Of a stretch of 64,000 bases of DNA, positions 24,233 through 33,429 are shown one piece after another. Under the pieces are notes generated by a model. It was not told the DNA's origin and did not search any database. It saw nothing but the letters and a program-made list of their open reading frames with translations. Source of the stretch: J014 sp964486055 (GTDB taxonomy: Bacteria; Acidobacteriota; Blastocatellia; Pyrinomonadales; Pyrinomonadaceae). The translations under genes were made by a program, and so were the position numbers. The stretch covers positions 1 to 64,000 of the forward strand of contig CAZALE010000007.1 of NCBI GenBank assembly GCA_964486055.1. The letters run 5' to 3'. The stretch's first letter is position 1, and every line of letters begins with the position of its first letter.

Positions 24233-25639
24233 ATGGATGAGTCTGTCAGTATATTTTTAACTAACTCGAGTTTAAATCTTTTATTGGTTGTTTTTTTAGT
24301 ACTGGCAAATGGATTCTTCGTAGCCAGCGAATTCGCTCTGGTTGCGGTAAGAAGGTCTAGAATCGAGACTTTAGCTAGTACTGGTAATAAGACTGCTCGT
24401 AGGTTACTCGACATACTGAATAATCTCAACGCGTACATATCAGCAACTCAATTAGGTATTACGTTGGCCTCTTTAGGACTTGGTTGGATAGGTGAACCCG
24501 CTGTAGCGCGACTCATTGAATATCCATTACTGCTTTTTGCTGAAAAAACCGGCCAGCAACTCTTAGCTACTCCGGCTGTCATTCACACAATTGCCTTCAC
24601 TATAGCCTTCTCAATAATCACATTTCTACACATAGTCTTCGGGGAGCTGGCGCCTAAAACCATCGCGTTAGAACTTGCTGAAAAAGTCGCTTTTATCATC
24701 GCTCTTCCGATGCAGATATTCTATAAGGTATTTTATTACCCCATCAAAATCCTCGATTGGACAGGCACGAAAGTAGTCAGGCTTTTGGGGTTCGAATCTG
24801 CAAGTGAGCATGGCTCTGGCTACACAGAAGACGAAATACGCCGTTTAATTAAAATCTCAAGTGAGAGAGGGCTACTAAAAGAGGAGGAGGGAAAGCTGAT
24901 TGATAAAATCTTCGAGTTTTCCGAGACTACAGTTAAGGAAGCCATGGTACCGAGGACAGAGATGGCAGCAATCCCAGCCAATCTCTCACTGGAGGAAATA
25001 GTTAAAGCCTTTCAGCAGTACGGTTATTCGCGCCTTCCCGTCTACCGCAATTCAATAGACGACATAATAGGTTTCATCCACTCAAAAAACGTCCTGCCGT
25101 ATCTTCTACGCCCAAAATCCTTTAGATTGGAAAAGGTATTGCAAAAGCCAATGTACGTAATCGATACCGCAAGGCTAGAAGATGTGTTGAGGCGAATGCA
25201 AAGAGAAAAATTTCATTTTGGATTCGTAGTCGATGAACACGGTGGAATCGAAGGGATAATCACCTTGGAAGATTTACTAGAGGAAATAGTCGGTGACATC
25301 TCCGATGAGCATGATGAAGAGGTCAACGAACAAATAATACCTCAGCCAGATGGTAGTTATATCTTAGATGGGGCACTCGCTGTTAGAGATTTCAACCGTA
25401 GATTAGGAGGCAATCTGCCTATCTCTGAAGTCTACACAACCATCGCAGGATTCCTTATGAACGAAACTGGAAGAATACTCAAAAAGGGCGATACTGTAAA
25501 ATTTAATGGCTACGTGTTTGAGGTCGATGAAGTAGAAAAACATCGCATCCTGCGAGTTAAACTGAAAAAAGCACACGAGAATCATCCAAACGAATCATCA
25601 AACGCTCAACCAACTACAGCAGAATTAAAGCAAGCTTAA
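24233..25639 (+). CDS. CNNM-domain / CBS / CorC-type transporter (hemolysin C-like family)
   Basis: A 468-residue membrane protein: a CNNM (DUF21) domain of four helices (about 1-200, with VAVRRSRIETLASTGNKTARRLLDIL, ATQLGITLASLGLGWIGEP and VFGELAPKTIALE), a CBS pair (about 220-345, with VKEAMVPRTEMAAIP and FVVDEHGGIEGIITLEDLLEEIVGDI) and a C-terminal CorC_HlyC domain (about 360-450). Relatives are linked to Mg2+ or Na+ efflux; the name hemolysin is historical. A TATAAT lies about 25 nt before the ATG. Confidence 0.92.
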   Translation: MDESVSIFLTNSSLNLLLVVFLVLANGFFVASEFALVAVRRSRIETLASTGNKTARRLLDILNNLNAYISATQLGITLASLGLGWIGEPAVARLIEYPLLLFAEKTGQQLLATPAVIHTIAFTIAFSIITFLHIVFGELAPKTIALELAEKVAFIIALPMQIFYKVFYYPIKILDWTGTKVVRLLGFESASEHGSGYTEDEIRRLIKISSERGLLKEEEGKLIDKIFEFSETTVKEAMVPRTEMAAIPANLSLEEIVKAFQQYGYSRLPVYRNSIDDIIGFIHSKNVLPYLLRPKSFRLEKVLQKPMYVIDTARLEDVLRRMQREKFHFGFVVDEHGGIEGIITLEDLLEEIVGDISDEHDEEVNEQIIPQPDGSYILDGALAVRDFNRRLGGNLPISEVYTTIAGFLMNETGRILKKGDTVKFNGYVFEVDEVEKHRILRVKLKKAHENHPNESSNAQPTTAELKQA

Positions 25640-25707
25640 TTTGCTTTTTGCTAAGCTCCCATTATAAATTTTGAACTTATTTCCGATAAACAAAGGAGAT
25701 TTTAAAT

Positions 25708-26994
25708 ATGAGCTTGATAGAAAAAATTTGGGCTAGAGAAATATTGGATTCGCGAGGTAATCCGACGGTAGAAGCAGAAGTAATCCTGGAAGATGGGACT
25801 CTTGGAATCGCTGCCGTTCCATCTGGAGCTTCCACCGGCGAGAATGAAGCGGTAGAGCTGCGTGACGGCGATCAGAATCGTTACTTAGGAAAGGGCGTCA
25901 GGAAAGCAGTAGAAAACATAATCGAAAAGATTGCCTGCGAAATCGAGGGAATGGACGCACTTGATCAAAATTTAATTGACCAGACCATGATCGAATTAGA
26001 TGGCACTGACAATAAGTCTAATTTAGGCGCAAATGCCATACTAGCTGTTTCAATGGCAACAGCCCGAGCTGCTGCTGCGTTTTTACAACTGCCTCTTTAT
26101 CGCTATCTAGGTGGCGTGAATGCACGAACTCTGCCAGTGCCAATGATGAACATAATCAATGGTGGCGCCCATGCGGATAATAACGTCGATTTTCAAGAGT
26201 TTATGATCGTCCCGGTCGGATTCCCTTCTTTCGGTGAGGCTCTCAGAGTCGGGGCTGAGATATTCCATCATCTTAAGAAAGTCCTCTCTTCCAAAGGTTA
26301 CTCCACTGCCGTTGGCGATGAGGGCGGATTTGCGCCTAATCTCAAATCCAATGAAGAAGCCATTGAAACCATATTGCAAGCAATAGAAAAAGCTGGATAT
26401 GAACCTGGAGAGGATGTAATGATAGCATTAGACCCAGCATCCAGCGAATTCTATCAAGACGGACGTTATGTATTCAAAAAGTCTGATGGAAGAAGCCTTT
26501 CATCAGATGAAATGATAAAATTCTGGCAAAATTGGATCGAAAAGTATCCAATAATTTCAATTGAGGACGGACTTGCTGAGAAGGATTGGGAAGGCTGGAA
26601 ACATCTGACAGAGGCCCTCGGTAATAAAATCCAACTCGTCGGAGATGATCTTTTTGTGACAAACACAAAATTTCTCAATCGAGGTATTGAAGAAAATTGT
26701 GCAAATGCAATATTAATAAAGGTGAATCAGATTGGAACTTTAACAGAGACACTTCAAGCCATAGAATTAGCCAGAACACACAATATGGCTGCTATTATCT
26801 CCCATAGGTCTGGTGAGACTGAGGATACCTTCATCGCTGATCTTGCTGTAGCCACTAATGCTGGTCAAATAAAAACCGGTTCACTTTCTCGCTCGGATAG
26901 AATAGCTAAATATAATCAACTTCTTAGAATCGAAGAGGACTTAGGGCTAACCGCAGTTTATCCAGGTAAAAAAGCTTTCTATCAGATTAGTTAG
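25708..26994 (+). CDS. eno: Enolase
   Basis: A 428-residue enolase interconverting 2-phosphoglycerate and phosphoenolpyruvate. N-terminal AREILDSRGNPTVEAE with flexible loop SGASTGENEA; catalytic Glu in VGDEGGFAPN; metal ligands in MIALDPASSEF, ISIEDGLAEKDW and LVGDDLFVTN; catalytic Lys in AILIKVNQIGT; and SHRSGETED near the C-terminus. Start fixed by AAAGGAG upstream. Normal length. The C-terminal YNQLLRIEEDLG is standard. Confidence 0.98.
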   Translation: MSLIEKIWAREILDSRGNPTVEAEVILEDGTLGIAAVPSGASTGENEAVELRDGDQNRYLGKGVRKAVENIIEKIACEIEGMDALDQNLIDQTMIELDGTDNKSNLGANAILAVSMATARAAAAFLQLPLYRYLGGVNARTLPVPMMNIINGGAHADNNVDFQEFMIVPVGFPSFGEALRVGAEIFHHLKKVLSSKGYSTAVGDEGGFAPNLKSNEEAIETILQAIEKAGYEPGEDVMIALDPASSEFYQDGRYVFKKSDGRSLSSDEMIKFWQNWIEKYPIISIEDGLAEKDWEGWKHLTEALGNKIQLVGDDLFVTNTKFLNRGIEENCANAILIKVNQIGTLTETLQAIELARTHNMAAIISHRSGETEDTFIADLAVATNAGQIKTGSLSRSDRIAKYNQLLRIEEDLGLTAVYPGKKAFYQIS

Positions 26995-27067
26995 GCTTGC
27001 TTTTTGAAGATCTGAAAATTATCATTGAGATTTGGCTTAGATTAAACTAAAGTCATAGAGGTAAATC

Positions 27068-27280
27068 ATGAAAACAGGAATACATCCAGAATATAAAGAG
27101 ATAACAGTTTCGTGTGCTTGTGGTAACGTCTTTAAAACTCGCTCAACGCGAAAAACTGATTTACACATAGAGATATGCTCCGAATGCCATCCATTTTTCA
27201 CTGGTAAACAAAAGCTAGTTGATACGGCTGGCCGAGTGGATAAATTCAATAGACGATACGGTCGAAAAACCACCCAATGA
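27068..27280 (+). CDS. rpmE: 50S ribosomal protein L31, zinc-binding type
   Basis: A 70-residue protein of the C+ class with Zn ligands Cys16, Cys18, Cys37 and Cys40 (SCACGN and ICSECHPFF), then TGKQKLVDTAGRVDKFNRRYG. The C+ form is the one replaced by a Zn-free paralogue under zinc starvation in some bacteria; no paralogue is seen here. Followed by a structured terminator-like region and then DUF1385-prfA. Confidence 0.97.
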   Translation: MKTGIHPEYKEITVSCACGNVFKTRSTRKTDLHIEICSECHPFFTGKQKLVDTAGRVDKFNRRYGRKTTQ

Positions 27281-27313
27281 AAAAACAACACAAGCACTAG
27301 CTACTGTTGGTCG

Positions 27314-27378
27314 AACGCCGCACCGTAAACGGTGAAACATCCGTTTTGCATCTCAAAAAATGCGGCGTTTTTCTTTTT
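27314..27378 (+). terminator. Two-stem terminator or attenuator between rpmE and the DUF1385 gene
   Basis: AACGCCGCA (27314-27322) pairs with TGCGGCGTT (27361-27369), followed by a T-rich run to 27378. Inside the loop CACCGT pairs with ACGGTG (27321-27334), competing with the foot of the outer stem. The U-tract on the plus strand makes it an intrinsic terminator; the inner hairpin and 26-nt remaining loop leave room for attenuation. Confidence 0.7.
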
Positions 27379-27391
27379 TAATGCTAGTTCT

Positions 27392-28402
27392 ATGAAACAT
27401 TTCTTAAAAATTTTTCTAACTCTACAGAGAGATCTGTTAGTTGGAGGACAAGCAGTGATAGAAGGGGTAATGATGCGAACTCCCTCAGCATATGCAATCG
27501 CTTGTCGAAAATCTGACGGCTCAATTGTTCACCAATCATATCAAGCTGAGAGATGGACAGATGCGCATAGATTGTTGTCTATACCTATAATTCGAGGTGC
27601 TGTCACATTAATTCAATCTCTGGCAATTGGAATAAAGGCTATCGAATTCTCTGCGAGGATATTTCAAGAGGAAGACGGTTCAGAATCAACAGGTCCAAAA
27701 GGATTACAAAACTTTGCAATAGTCACCTCAATGTTGTTCGCCATAATTTTTAACGTAGCACTTTTTATAATCGCCCCGCTGATATTGACGAACTTCATCT
27801 TTATCTCGATCGGCTGGACTGATTCACCGCCTTCATCAACCTCTATCTGGCAAATCATTCAGTTTTATCTATGGCAGGCTAAACCTAACTCTTGGCTTGC
27901 ATTCAATGCCGTTGACGGATTTATACGAATCACAATCTTTTTGCTTCTGATTTTTTCGATGTCAAAGATGAATGATGTAAGTAGAATCTTTCAATACCAC
28001 GGCGCTGAGCACAAAACGGTTTTCACGTGGGAAAAAGGAAAAGAATTAACCGTAGAAAACGCTAGATTAGAGGCCCGTCAACATCCGAGATGTGGAACAT
28101 CATTCCTAATGGTGGTCATGTTAATTGCGATAGTTTTGTTTTCCTTCGTAAGATTCGAATCTGTAATTCTTAATCTAATCGCTCGAATATCGATCATGCC
28201 GCTGATTGCTGGTATTTCTTATGAAATAATTCGTTATGCTGCAAGAGCAGAATCAAGCTGGATTTTTAAGGCACTTACCAAACCAGGTCTTTGGCTTCAA
28301 AACATCACGACACAGGAGCCAAATCAGGAACAGATCGAAGTAGCTATTCTTGCATTAAAAGAGGCGCTAAAATTAGAACCATCTGAGAGGCAATATGCTT
28401 GA
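27392..28402 (+). CDS. DUF1385 membrane protein (YqhQ-like)
   Basis: A 336-residue membrane protein with the DUF1385 signatures GGQAVIEGVMMRTP (about 16-29), FQYHGAEHKTV and HPRCGTSFLMVV, and about four helices. The His/Glu/Cys pattern is conserved but the biochemical role is unknown. The ATG at 27392 is chosen because the in-frame region back to 27332 lies inside the terminator. It overlaps prfA by 8 nt; the rpmE-DUF1385-prfA order is frequent in bacteria, so translational coupling is likely. Confidence 0.85.
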   Translation: MKHFLKIFLTLQRDLLVGGQAVIEGVMMRTPSAYAIACRKSDGSIVHQSYQAERWTDAHRLLSIPIIRGAVTLIQSLAIGIKAIEFSARIFQEEDGSESTGPKGLQNFAIVTSMLFAIIFNVALFIIAPLILTNFIFISIGWTDSPPSSTSIWQIIQFYLWQAKPNSWLAFNAVDGFIRITIFLLLIFSMSKMNDVSRIFQYHGAEHKTVFTWEKGKELTVENARLEARQHPRCGTSFLMVVMLIAIVLFSFVRFESVILNLIARISIMPLIAGISYEIIRYAARAESSWIFKALTKPGLWLQNITTQEPNQEQIEVAILALKEALKLEPSERQYA

Positions 28403-29474
28403 AAAGTTAGAGCAAATAGAAAAAACATATGAAGAATTGACTGAACGAATCTCGTCTCCTGATGTAATTTCGGACGTTAAGACATATGCGAAGCTGATGA
28501 AACAACATCGCAGCTTGGGTGAGATAGTGGAAAAATATCGAGAACTCAAAAAGCTAAAGGAAGACTTAGAAAGTGCAAAATCATTATTAGCTGAGGCAGA
28601 TGATGCTGAATTGCGGCAACTAGCCCAAGCTGAAATTGATGAAATAGAACAGAAGCTTCCTAAAGTTGAAGAAGAACTAAAAATACTACTTTTACCTAAA
28701 GATCCAAATGATGAAAAGAATGTAATTCTCGAAATAAGGGCCGGAACTGGGGGCGATGAAGCAGCTCTATTTGCTGCAGAGGTTTTAAGGATGTATGCGC
28801 GCTACGCAGAAAAACAAGGATGGAAATTCGAAATCATGGATATATCTGAGACGGGCTTGGGTGGCGTCAAGGAAGCAATAGCAGTAATTGAAGGTGATAG
28901 AGTTTACTCGAAGCTACGCTATGAATCCGGCGTTCATAGAGTCCAGAGAGTTCCTCAAACTGAGGCAAGCGGCCGCATTCATACCTCTGCAATAACCGTC
29001 GCTGTATTACCAGAAGCAGAGGAAGTAGATATTCAAATTGACCCAAAGGATCTCAGAATCGACACATTTTGCTCATCCGGACCTGGAGGACAGTCGGTCA
29101 ATACAACTTATTCTGCAGTTCGCATTACGCATATCCCCACAGGTATCGTCGTCTCGATGCAAGATGAAAAATCGCAAATAAAAAATCGAGAAAAAGCGAT
29201 GAGAATACTAAGAGCGCGTCTACAGGAACTCGAGGAAAGAAAAAGACAAGAAGCCATTTCTGCCGAGCGCAGATCGCAAGTTGGTAGTGGCGATAGATCA
29301 GAGAAAATACGCACCTATAACTTCAAGGAAAACCGGGTTACGGATCATAGGATCGGTCTGACACTTTACCAACTGGATGCAGTAATGGATGGAGAGTTAG
29401 ACGAATTCATAAATGCTCTTACGACTCACTATCAGACGGAAAGACTTAAATCTGAATCGCTTGTGGCTAACTGA
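28395..29474 (+). CDS. prfA: Peptide chain release factor 1
   Basis: A 359-residue class I release factor reading UAA and UAG. The GGQ catalytic motif is at 231-233 (SSGPGGQSVNTTYSAVR). The anticodon-like tripeptide is PQT (187-189, in VQRVPQTEASGRIHTSA) where E. coli RF1 has PAT; the deciding Thr is kept, and it is not the SPF of RF2. The start overlaps the DUF1385 gene by 8 nt. The next gene starts directly after the stop. No PrmC methyltransferase is adjacent. Confidence 0.97.
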   Translation: MLEKLEQIEKTYEELTERISSPDVISDVKTYAKLMKQHRSLGEIVEKYRELKKLKEDLESAKSLLAEADDAELRQLAQAEIDEIEQKLPKVEEELKILLLPKDPNDEKNVILEIRAGTGGDEAALFAAEVLRMYARYAEKQGWKFEIMDISETGLGGVKEAIAVIEGDRVYSKLRYESGVHRVQRVPQTEASGRIHTSAITVAVLPEAEEVDIQIDPKDLRIDTFCSSGPGGQSVNTTYSAVRITHIPTGIVVSMQDEKSQIKNREKAMRILRARLQELEERKRQEAISAERRSQVGSGDRSEKIRTYNFKENRVTDHRIGLTLYQLDAVMDGELDEFINALTTHYQTERLKSESLVAN

Positions 29475-30131
29475 ATGAAATCAACCAAACTCTTTTTAAT
29501 AAGACACGGACAATCGGAAAAGAACGCTGAGAGGAGATTTGGCGGGCATTCTGCTACTCCTCTATCGCCTCTGGGGCGAAAACAAGCTATTGCAACAGCT
29601 AGAGCTCTTTATAAAGAAAGAATAGACGTAATCTTCTCTAGTGATCTTCTTAGAGCAGTTCAAACCGCCGAGCCTTTATCCGAACTTATAAACATACCGG
29701 TTAACGAGAAAGCGGCATTTCGCGAAAGAGACGTCGGAGTGCTAGAAGGGCTAACCTTCGAGGAGGCTTCCGTAAAATATCCAAAAGATTACCAAGCATT
29801 GATGAGTAGAGACTTCAAATATGTCATAACAAACGGAGAAAGCTACGCACAGCTGCTTAAAAGAGTCAGAGATGAATTGGAAAAAATACTAAATGAGTAT
29901 GAAGGCAAGAATATAGCGATTTTTTCACATACCGGTGTTATTTGCTTTACAAGCCTATATCTTCTCGGGGCTATCAATGAGCACACTACTAATACTGCTT
30001 GGCTTGTCACCTCAAATTGCGGTATTTGCCGCTTCGAGTTTAGAGGCAGAGGAAACGTCCGACTCTTGGCTTTTAATGATACCCGCCATTTAGAGAGAAT
30101 CACCGGAAATGATGCATTTGCATCAGTTTAG
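29475..30131 (+). CDS. Histidine phosphatase family protein (phosphoglycerate-mutase-like)
   Basis: A 218-residue enzyme of histidine phosphatase branch 1: the phospho-acceptor RHG in LFLIRHGQSEKN, GRKQAIATA with SSDLLRAVQTAEP, catalytic Glu in RERDVGVLEGL, and the second His in IAIFSHTGVICFT. Small size and lack of the mutase lid suggest a phosphatase rather than cofactor-dependent mutase. Substrate unknown. Directly abuts prfA. Confidence 0.9.
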   Translation: MKSTKLFLIRHGQSEKNAERRFGGHSATPLSPLGRKQAIATARALYKERIDVIFSSDLLRAVQTAEPLSELINIPVNEKAAFRERDVGVLEGLTFEEASVKYPKDYQALMSRDFKYVITNGESYAQLLKRVRDELEKILNEYEGKNIAIFSHTGVICFTSLYLLGAINEHTTNTAWLVTSNCGICRFEFRGRGNVRLLAFNDTRHLERITGNDAFASV

Positions 30132-30193
30132 TGTTGCTCTGAATGTGTTAAAATGATTTTCATCAACACAGATTCACTAAGGGTAATGAGGAA

Positions 30194-30940
30194 ATGACCA
30201 CGCTCGAGGAAAAACTCCGATATGTTCTAGAAACTCTGGACATAGGAAATGCGATGACAGAACCTCTAACTGAATCAATCAGAAAAGCTCTGGAGGTATC
30301 TGCGCTTCGACTTAAGGCTGAGGGGGCTTCGGTCCTCGTCAGAGATGCTGACACAAACGACCTATATTTCTTGATGGCAACCGGTAAAGTCGCTGATAAA
30401 TTAAGAGGCATGCGTGTGCCTGCGGGTCGAGGAGTAGCTGGTTTCGTGTTCTCTTCGGGACAACAAATGGCCATAGCCGATGTAGCCCAGGAAAGCGCCT
30501 TCTATGCAGAGATCGACAAGCAAACTGGATACAACACCCAAATCCTTCTCGCCACACCATTGAAATATAGAGAGGAAACTATCGGCGTTCTGGAATATGT
30601 CAATCGCTCCGGCGAACCACCTTACGAACCATTCACTTCTGAGGAAATGGATGAAGCCGTCGCATTTGCTGAGATTATCGCATCATTAGTGCACACATAC
30701 GAGACCGTCAGGACTTTTCGCCAACTCGGCGAGAGTGTAATAAAAAATGAAAGTATTGATCTATCCGATGTTCAAAGTTGGCTAACCAATATTAGAAGCT
30801 CTCCAGAGCATCAAGAAATGACTGAGCTTGCTATTTTAATCCGCGAACTAACGAAGCGAGGTGATGCAGAAAGACGACTTTGTCGTGACTTAATTAAAGC
30901 AATCCTAAAATATTCTGACTACAATAATCTACTAACTTGA
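30194..30940 (+). CDS. GAF-domain sensor protein
   Basis: A 248-residue soluble protein. A GAF domain spans about 10-175 (ALRLKAEGASVLVRDADTNDLYF, VPAGRGVAGFVFSSGQQMAIADVAQESAFY, ATPLKYREETIGVLEYVNRSG), followed by a helical tail (about 180-248) with no catalytic output domain. GAGG precedes the ATG. It ends 9 nt before a subtilase gene, so the two are cotranscribed. It is probably a small-molecule sensor that acts through its tail, possibly on the protease; that link is inferred from context only. Confidence 0.82.
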   Translation: MTTLEEKLRYVLETLDIGNAMTEPLTESIRKALEVSALRLKAEGASVLVRDADTNDLYFLMATGKVADKLRGMRVPAGRGVAGFVFSSGQQMAIADVAQESAFYAEIDKQTGYNTQILLATPLKYREETIGVLEYVNRSGEPPYEPFTSEEMDEAVAFAEIIASLVHTYETVRTFRQLGESVIKNESIDLSDVQSWLTNIRSSPEHQEMTELAILIRELTKRGDAERRLCRDLIKAILKYSDYNNLLT

Positions 30941-30949
30941 AGATCGCCT

Positions 30950-31732
30950 ATGTTGCCGACAAATCTGGAAACCTGCCACCCTGAATTACTAGAAGTAGAT
31001 TTGGACGAAAGTTGGAAAAACGCTACAGGCAAGGGCGTTGAGATAGCAATAATTGATAGTGGAGTTGAGATAACACATCCAGCGCTGAGAGGGAAAGTAA
31101 TCGATTCGGTCGAAGCGACAATTGAAAAGGATGGGATCATATTTCATCCTTCTGATGGAAATGATGCCACCGGCCATGGAACTGCATGTGCAAGTATAAT
31201 CACGTCAATTGCGCCCGAAGCAAAACTACACAGTGTAAAAGTCCTCGGCCATGCCAATGATGCCCGACTCTTGCTAGCAGGGTTAGAATACGCAATTCAG
31301 AAAAAATTTCGCCTAGTAAATCTAAGTTTGGGCACCACAAAGACTCATTACTGTGCTCCACTACATGACTTACTGGATAGAGCTTATCAGGTCGGAACGA
31401 TAGTTGTCGCAGCGGCTAATAATCTTCCACAACCATCCTACCCTTCTGTATTCTGTTCTTCATTGATCGCCGTCAGAAAAAGCGAAGAGTCAGATCCGTT
31501 TAAGTTCAGCTTTCATTATGGAGAGATCATAGAGTTAACTGCACCGGGTGTTAACGTAGAAACAGCTTGGCTAAATGGAAGCTATAAGAGATTGACAGGT
31601 AATAGTTTTGCATGTCCACATATAGTAGGCATCGTCGCTCTCTTGCTCGAAAAATACCCACATCTGACGCCCTTTCAAGTCAAATCCCTGTTGTACTCAA
31701 TCGCGAGAAAGAATCAACAAATCATAAGATAA
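30950..31732 (+). CDS. Subtilisin-like serine protease without signal peptide (S8)
   Basis: A 260-residue compact S8 peptidase. Triad: Asp36 in AIIDSGVEITHP, His76 in GNDATGHGTACAS, Ser219 in GNSFACPHIVG; the oxyanion Asn is 157/158 in VVAAANN. The Ser motif is GNSFACPH where GTSMAxPH is usual, conservative changes that keep the nucleophile. There is no signal peptide or propeptide, so it is likely cytoplasmic and made active, like intracellular subtilisins, or controlled by a partner. It follows the GAF gene and precedes a 57-residue membrane protein. Substrate unknown. Confidence 0.88.
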   Translation: MLPTNLETCHPELLEVDLDESWKNATGKGVEIAIIDSGVEITHPALRGKVIDSVEATIEKDGIIFHPSDGNDATGHGTACASIITSIAPEAKLHSVKVLGHANDARLLLAGLEYAIQKKFRLVNLSLGTTKTHYCAPLHDLLDRAYQVGTIVVAAANNLPQPSYPSVFCSSLIAVRKSEESDPFKFSFHYGEIIELTAPGVNVETAWLNGSYKRLTGNSFACPHIVGIVALLLEKYPHLTPFQVKSLLYSIARKNQQIIR

Positions 31733-31805
31733 AGCTTGCAAATCACTCGATTCATCCTCAAAATAAAATTTCAAGACAAGTCAAAATTTCAGGGAGGAAA
31801 GATCA

Positions 31806-31979
31806 ATGCCAAATAGACCACCACCATATTTTCCACAAGAGCAACTATCACCGCCAGATCCAAAACGCTACAGGGCATTTAAAATAGCTGTTGCAGTTCT
31901 TACTGTCCTATTCATCCTTTTTCTCATAGGAATGGGAATAGGAATCTACTACCTAATAAGATGGCTTTTTCTCTCTTGA
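31806..31979 (+). CDS. 57-residue single-span membrane protein
   Basis: A short gene with a strong GGGAGG upstream of its ATG. The product has a Pro-rich cytoplasmic N-terminus (MPNRPPPYFPQEQLSPPDP), a basic stop (KRYRAFK) and one long hydrophobic helix (about 26-50), ending IRWLFLS. It resembles many unnamed small membrane proteins and cannot be assigned a family. It lies 73 nt after the subtilase gene in the same direction and may belong to that operon. Confidence 0.7.
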   Translation: MPNRPPPYFPQEQLSPPDPKRYRAFKIAVAVLTVLFILFLIGMGIGIYYLIRWLFLS

Positions 31980-32208
31980 ATCCAGGCGCTTAACCCTAGG
32001 AGAATAAGTTCAATGTGCTTGAATGTAAATTGAATTAAAGGCATTACTAACTATCAAGGTCACTACAAAAACACATGCTTGAGATATTTGAGATCGATAA
32101 TTTGCCTTGATTAAATGGGAGATTCACCATATTTCAAGCTACGAAAAACATTATTACGAAACTTAACGCAGTTAACCTAATTCAACTCTTGAATTAAGCA
32201 GCTACATG

Positions 32209-32706
32209 CTAATCTTCCTTCACCTTAATGGCCGTAACCTTCCATCTAACCATTGCTCTATCATCTTCCTTCTTAAATCCATCTATCGTGAGTCTTACAG
32301 GCATTACCTCCTCGGGGAGTAGACTCTCTTTCTGAGTTGGAACCACGACTAGTTTTTTTTCTTTTATTGGGTTATTCATGCGATCAACCACCGAAACTTT
32401 TATCTCTAGTCCCGTTATTGTCTTGCCCGTCATATTTCTTATGCGCCCGGAGAGAGCCATTGTGATGGTTCCTAACGCCGTAGGGGATTCGAGCGTATTC
32501 TCATCATCATTGGCTATTGAAATTTTTTTAGTTAATGCCTCGAACTCCGGTGATCCCTCACGAACTGCACCTTCTAAGCTGCGCCGCTCTATTTCTTGGC
32601 TCGTAGGAATAGATGAAATAACTGCAATCAAGACTCCAACCACCAAAAACGCTGCGATGAAGGCCACTGCTATTTTACGTCTTTCGCTCCAATCACTCAT
32701 TTTCAT
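32209..32706 (-). CDS. Membrane-anchored protein with an extracytoplasmic beta domain
   Basis: A 165-residue protein: short cytoplasmic N-terminus, one helix (about 12-32, KIAVAFIAAFLVVGVLIAVI), then a soluble domain. The pattern GTITMALSGRIRNMTGKTITGLEIKVSVVDRMNNPI followed by LLPEEVMPVRLTIDGF is that of FxLYD-like or DUF3426-like beta-sandwich domains in which a transition to N-terminal anchor is common. Specific function unknown. The ATG at 32700 is an alternative start. Divergent from the Nudix gene. Confidence 0.6.
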   Translation of the reverse strand: MKMSDWSERRKIAVAFIAAFLVVGVLIAVISSIPTSQEIERRSLEGAVREGSPEFEALTKKISIANDDENTLESPTALGTITMALSGRIRNMTGKTITGLEIKVSVVDRMNNPIKEKKLVVVPTQKESLLPEEVMPVRLTIDGFKKEDDRAMVRWKVTAIKVKED

Positions 32707-32769
32707 AGAAATTAAGCATAGCTCTTTGAAAAATTTTGAGACTCATATAGCATTTTAGCTTTAGAATTT

Positions 32770-33312
32770 ATGAAACCTGAAGTCGTAGCAAGTGAGTTGA
32801 TTTATAAGGGCAGGGTTTTTGATGTTCTCCTGGCAAAAGTCGCCGAGGGCAATGTTACGTACAGTCGAGAGATAGTATCACACAATGGAAGTGCGGTAAT
32901 AGTGCCGATATTTTCTGACGGCACGATCGGATTAGTCCGACAATATCGGCATGCAGCCGGAAAATATCTTCTCGAGATTCCTGCTGGCTCTATCGAGGAA
33001 AATGAAACCCCTGAGCAATGTGCCATTAGAGAACTTAGAGAAGAAATAGGTGCCTCAGCCGGAAAATTAGAGAAATTAACAGAATTTTTCGTATCACCTG
33101 GTTTCCTCTCCGAAAAAATGTTCGTTTACATCGCCTCAGACTTAACGCACATAGGTCAGGAGCTAGAATATGATGAGCTCATTCAAGTGGAAAGATTAGA
33201 TTTCCCTACCATTTTCAGAATGATAATAAATGGAGAGTTCGAAGACGCTAAAACTATGTTAAGCTTAATGCTCACCGGCATTAAGCTTGGGATCATAAAT
33301 GTTGGATGTTGA
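32770..33312 (+). CDS. Nudix hydrolase, ADP-ribose-pyrophosphatase-like
   Basis: A 180-residue Nudix enzyme with a complete box: Gly73, Glu79, Arg87-Glu88, Glu91-Glu92, Gly94 (GSIEENETPEQCAIRELREE then IG). Upstream VRQYRHAAGKYLLEIPAG is typical of the ADP-ribose/NDP-sugar pyrophosphatase subfamily (NudF-like), and the Pro-containing SPGFLSEKMFVYIA supports that. It cleaves ADP-ribose or similar to AMP and sugar phosphate. No ribosome binding site is evident. Confidence 0.9.
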   Translation: MKPEVVASELIYKGRVFDVLLAKVAEGNVTYSREIVSHNGSAVIVPIFSDGTIGLVRQYRHAAGKYLLEIPAGSIEENETPEQCAIRELREEIGASAGKLEKLTEFFVSPGFLSEKMFVYIASDLTHIGQELEYDELIQVERLDFPTIFRMIINGEFEDAKTMLSLMLTGIKLGIINVGC

Positions 33313-33429
33313 TTTTATTGATTAGCTCCCCTCAAAATACCTCTGTGCGCTTGACAGGAAGTATTCTTCTCGGTTAATCTGTTAGTTCGCTTCCCAGCGA
33401 GAATGTTGATTACTATTAAGGGAAATTTT

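Noticed and set aside
27332..27391. Longer N-terminus for the DUF1385 protein
   Set aside because: The extra codons are the loop, right arm and U-tract of an intrinsic terminator (including a Phe run from the T-tract), so the ATG at 27392 is preferred.
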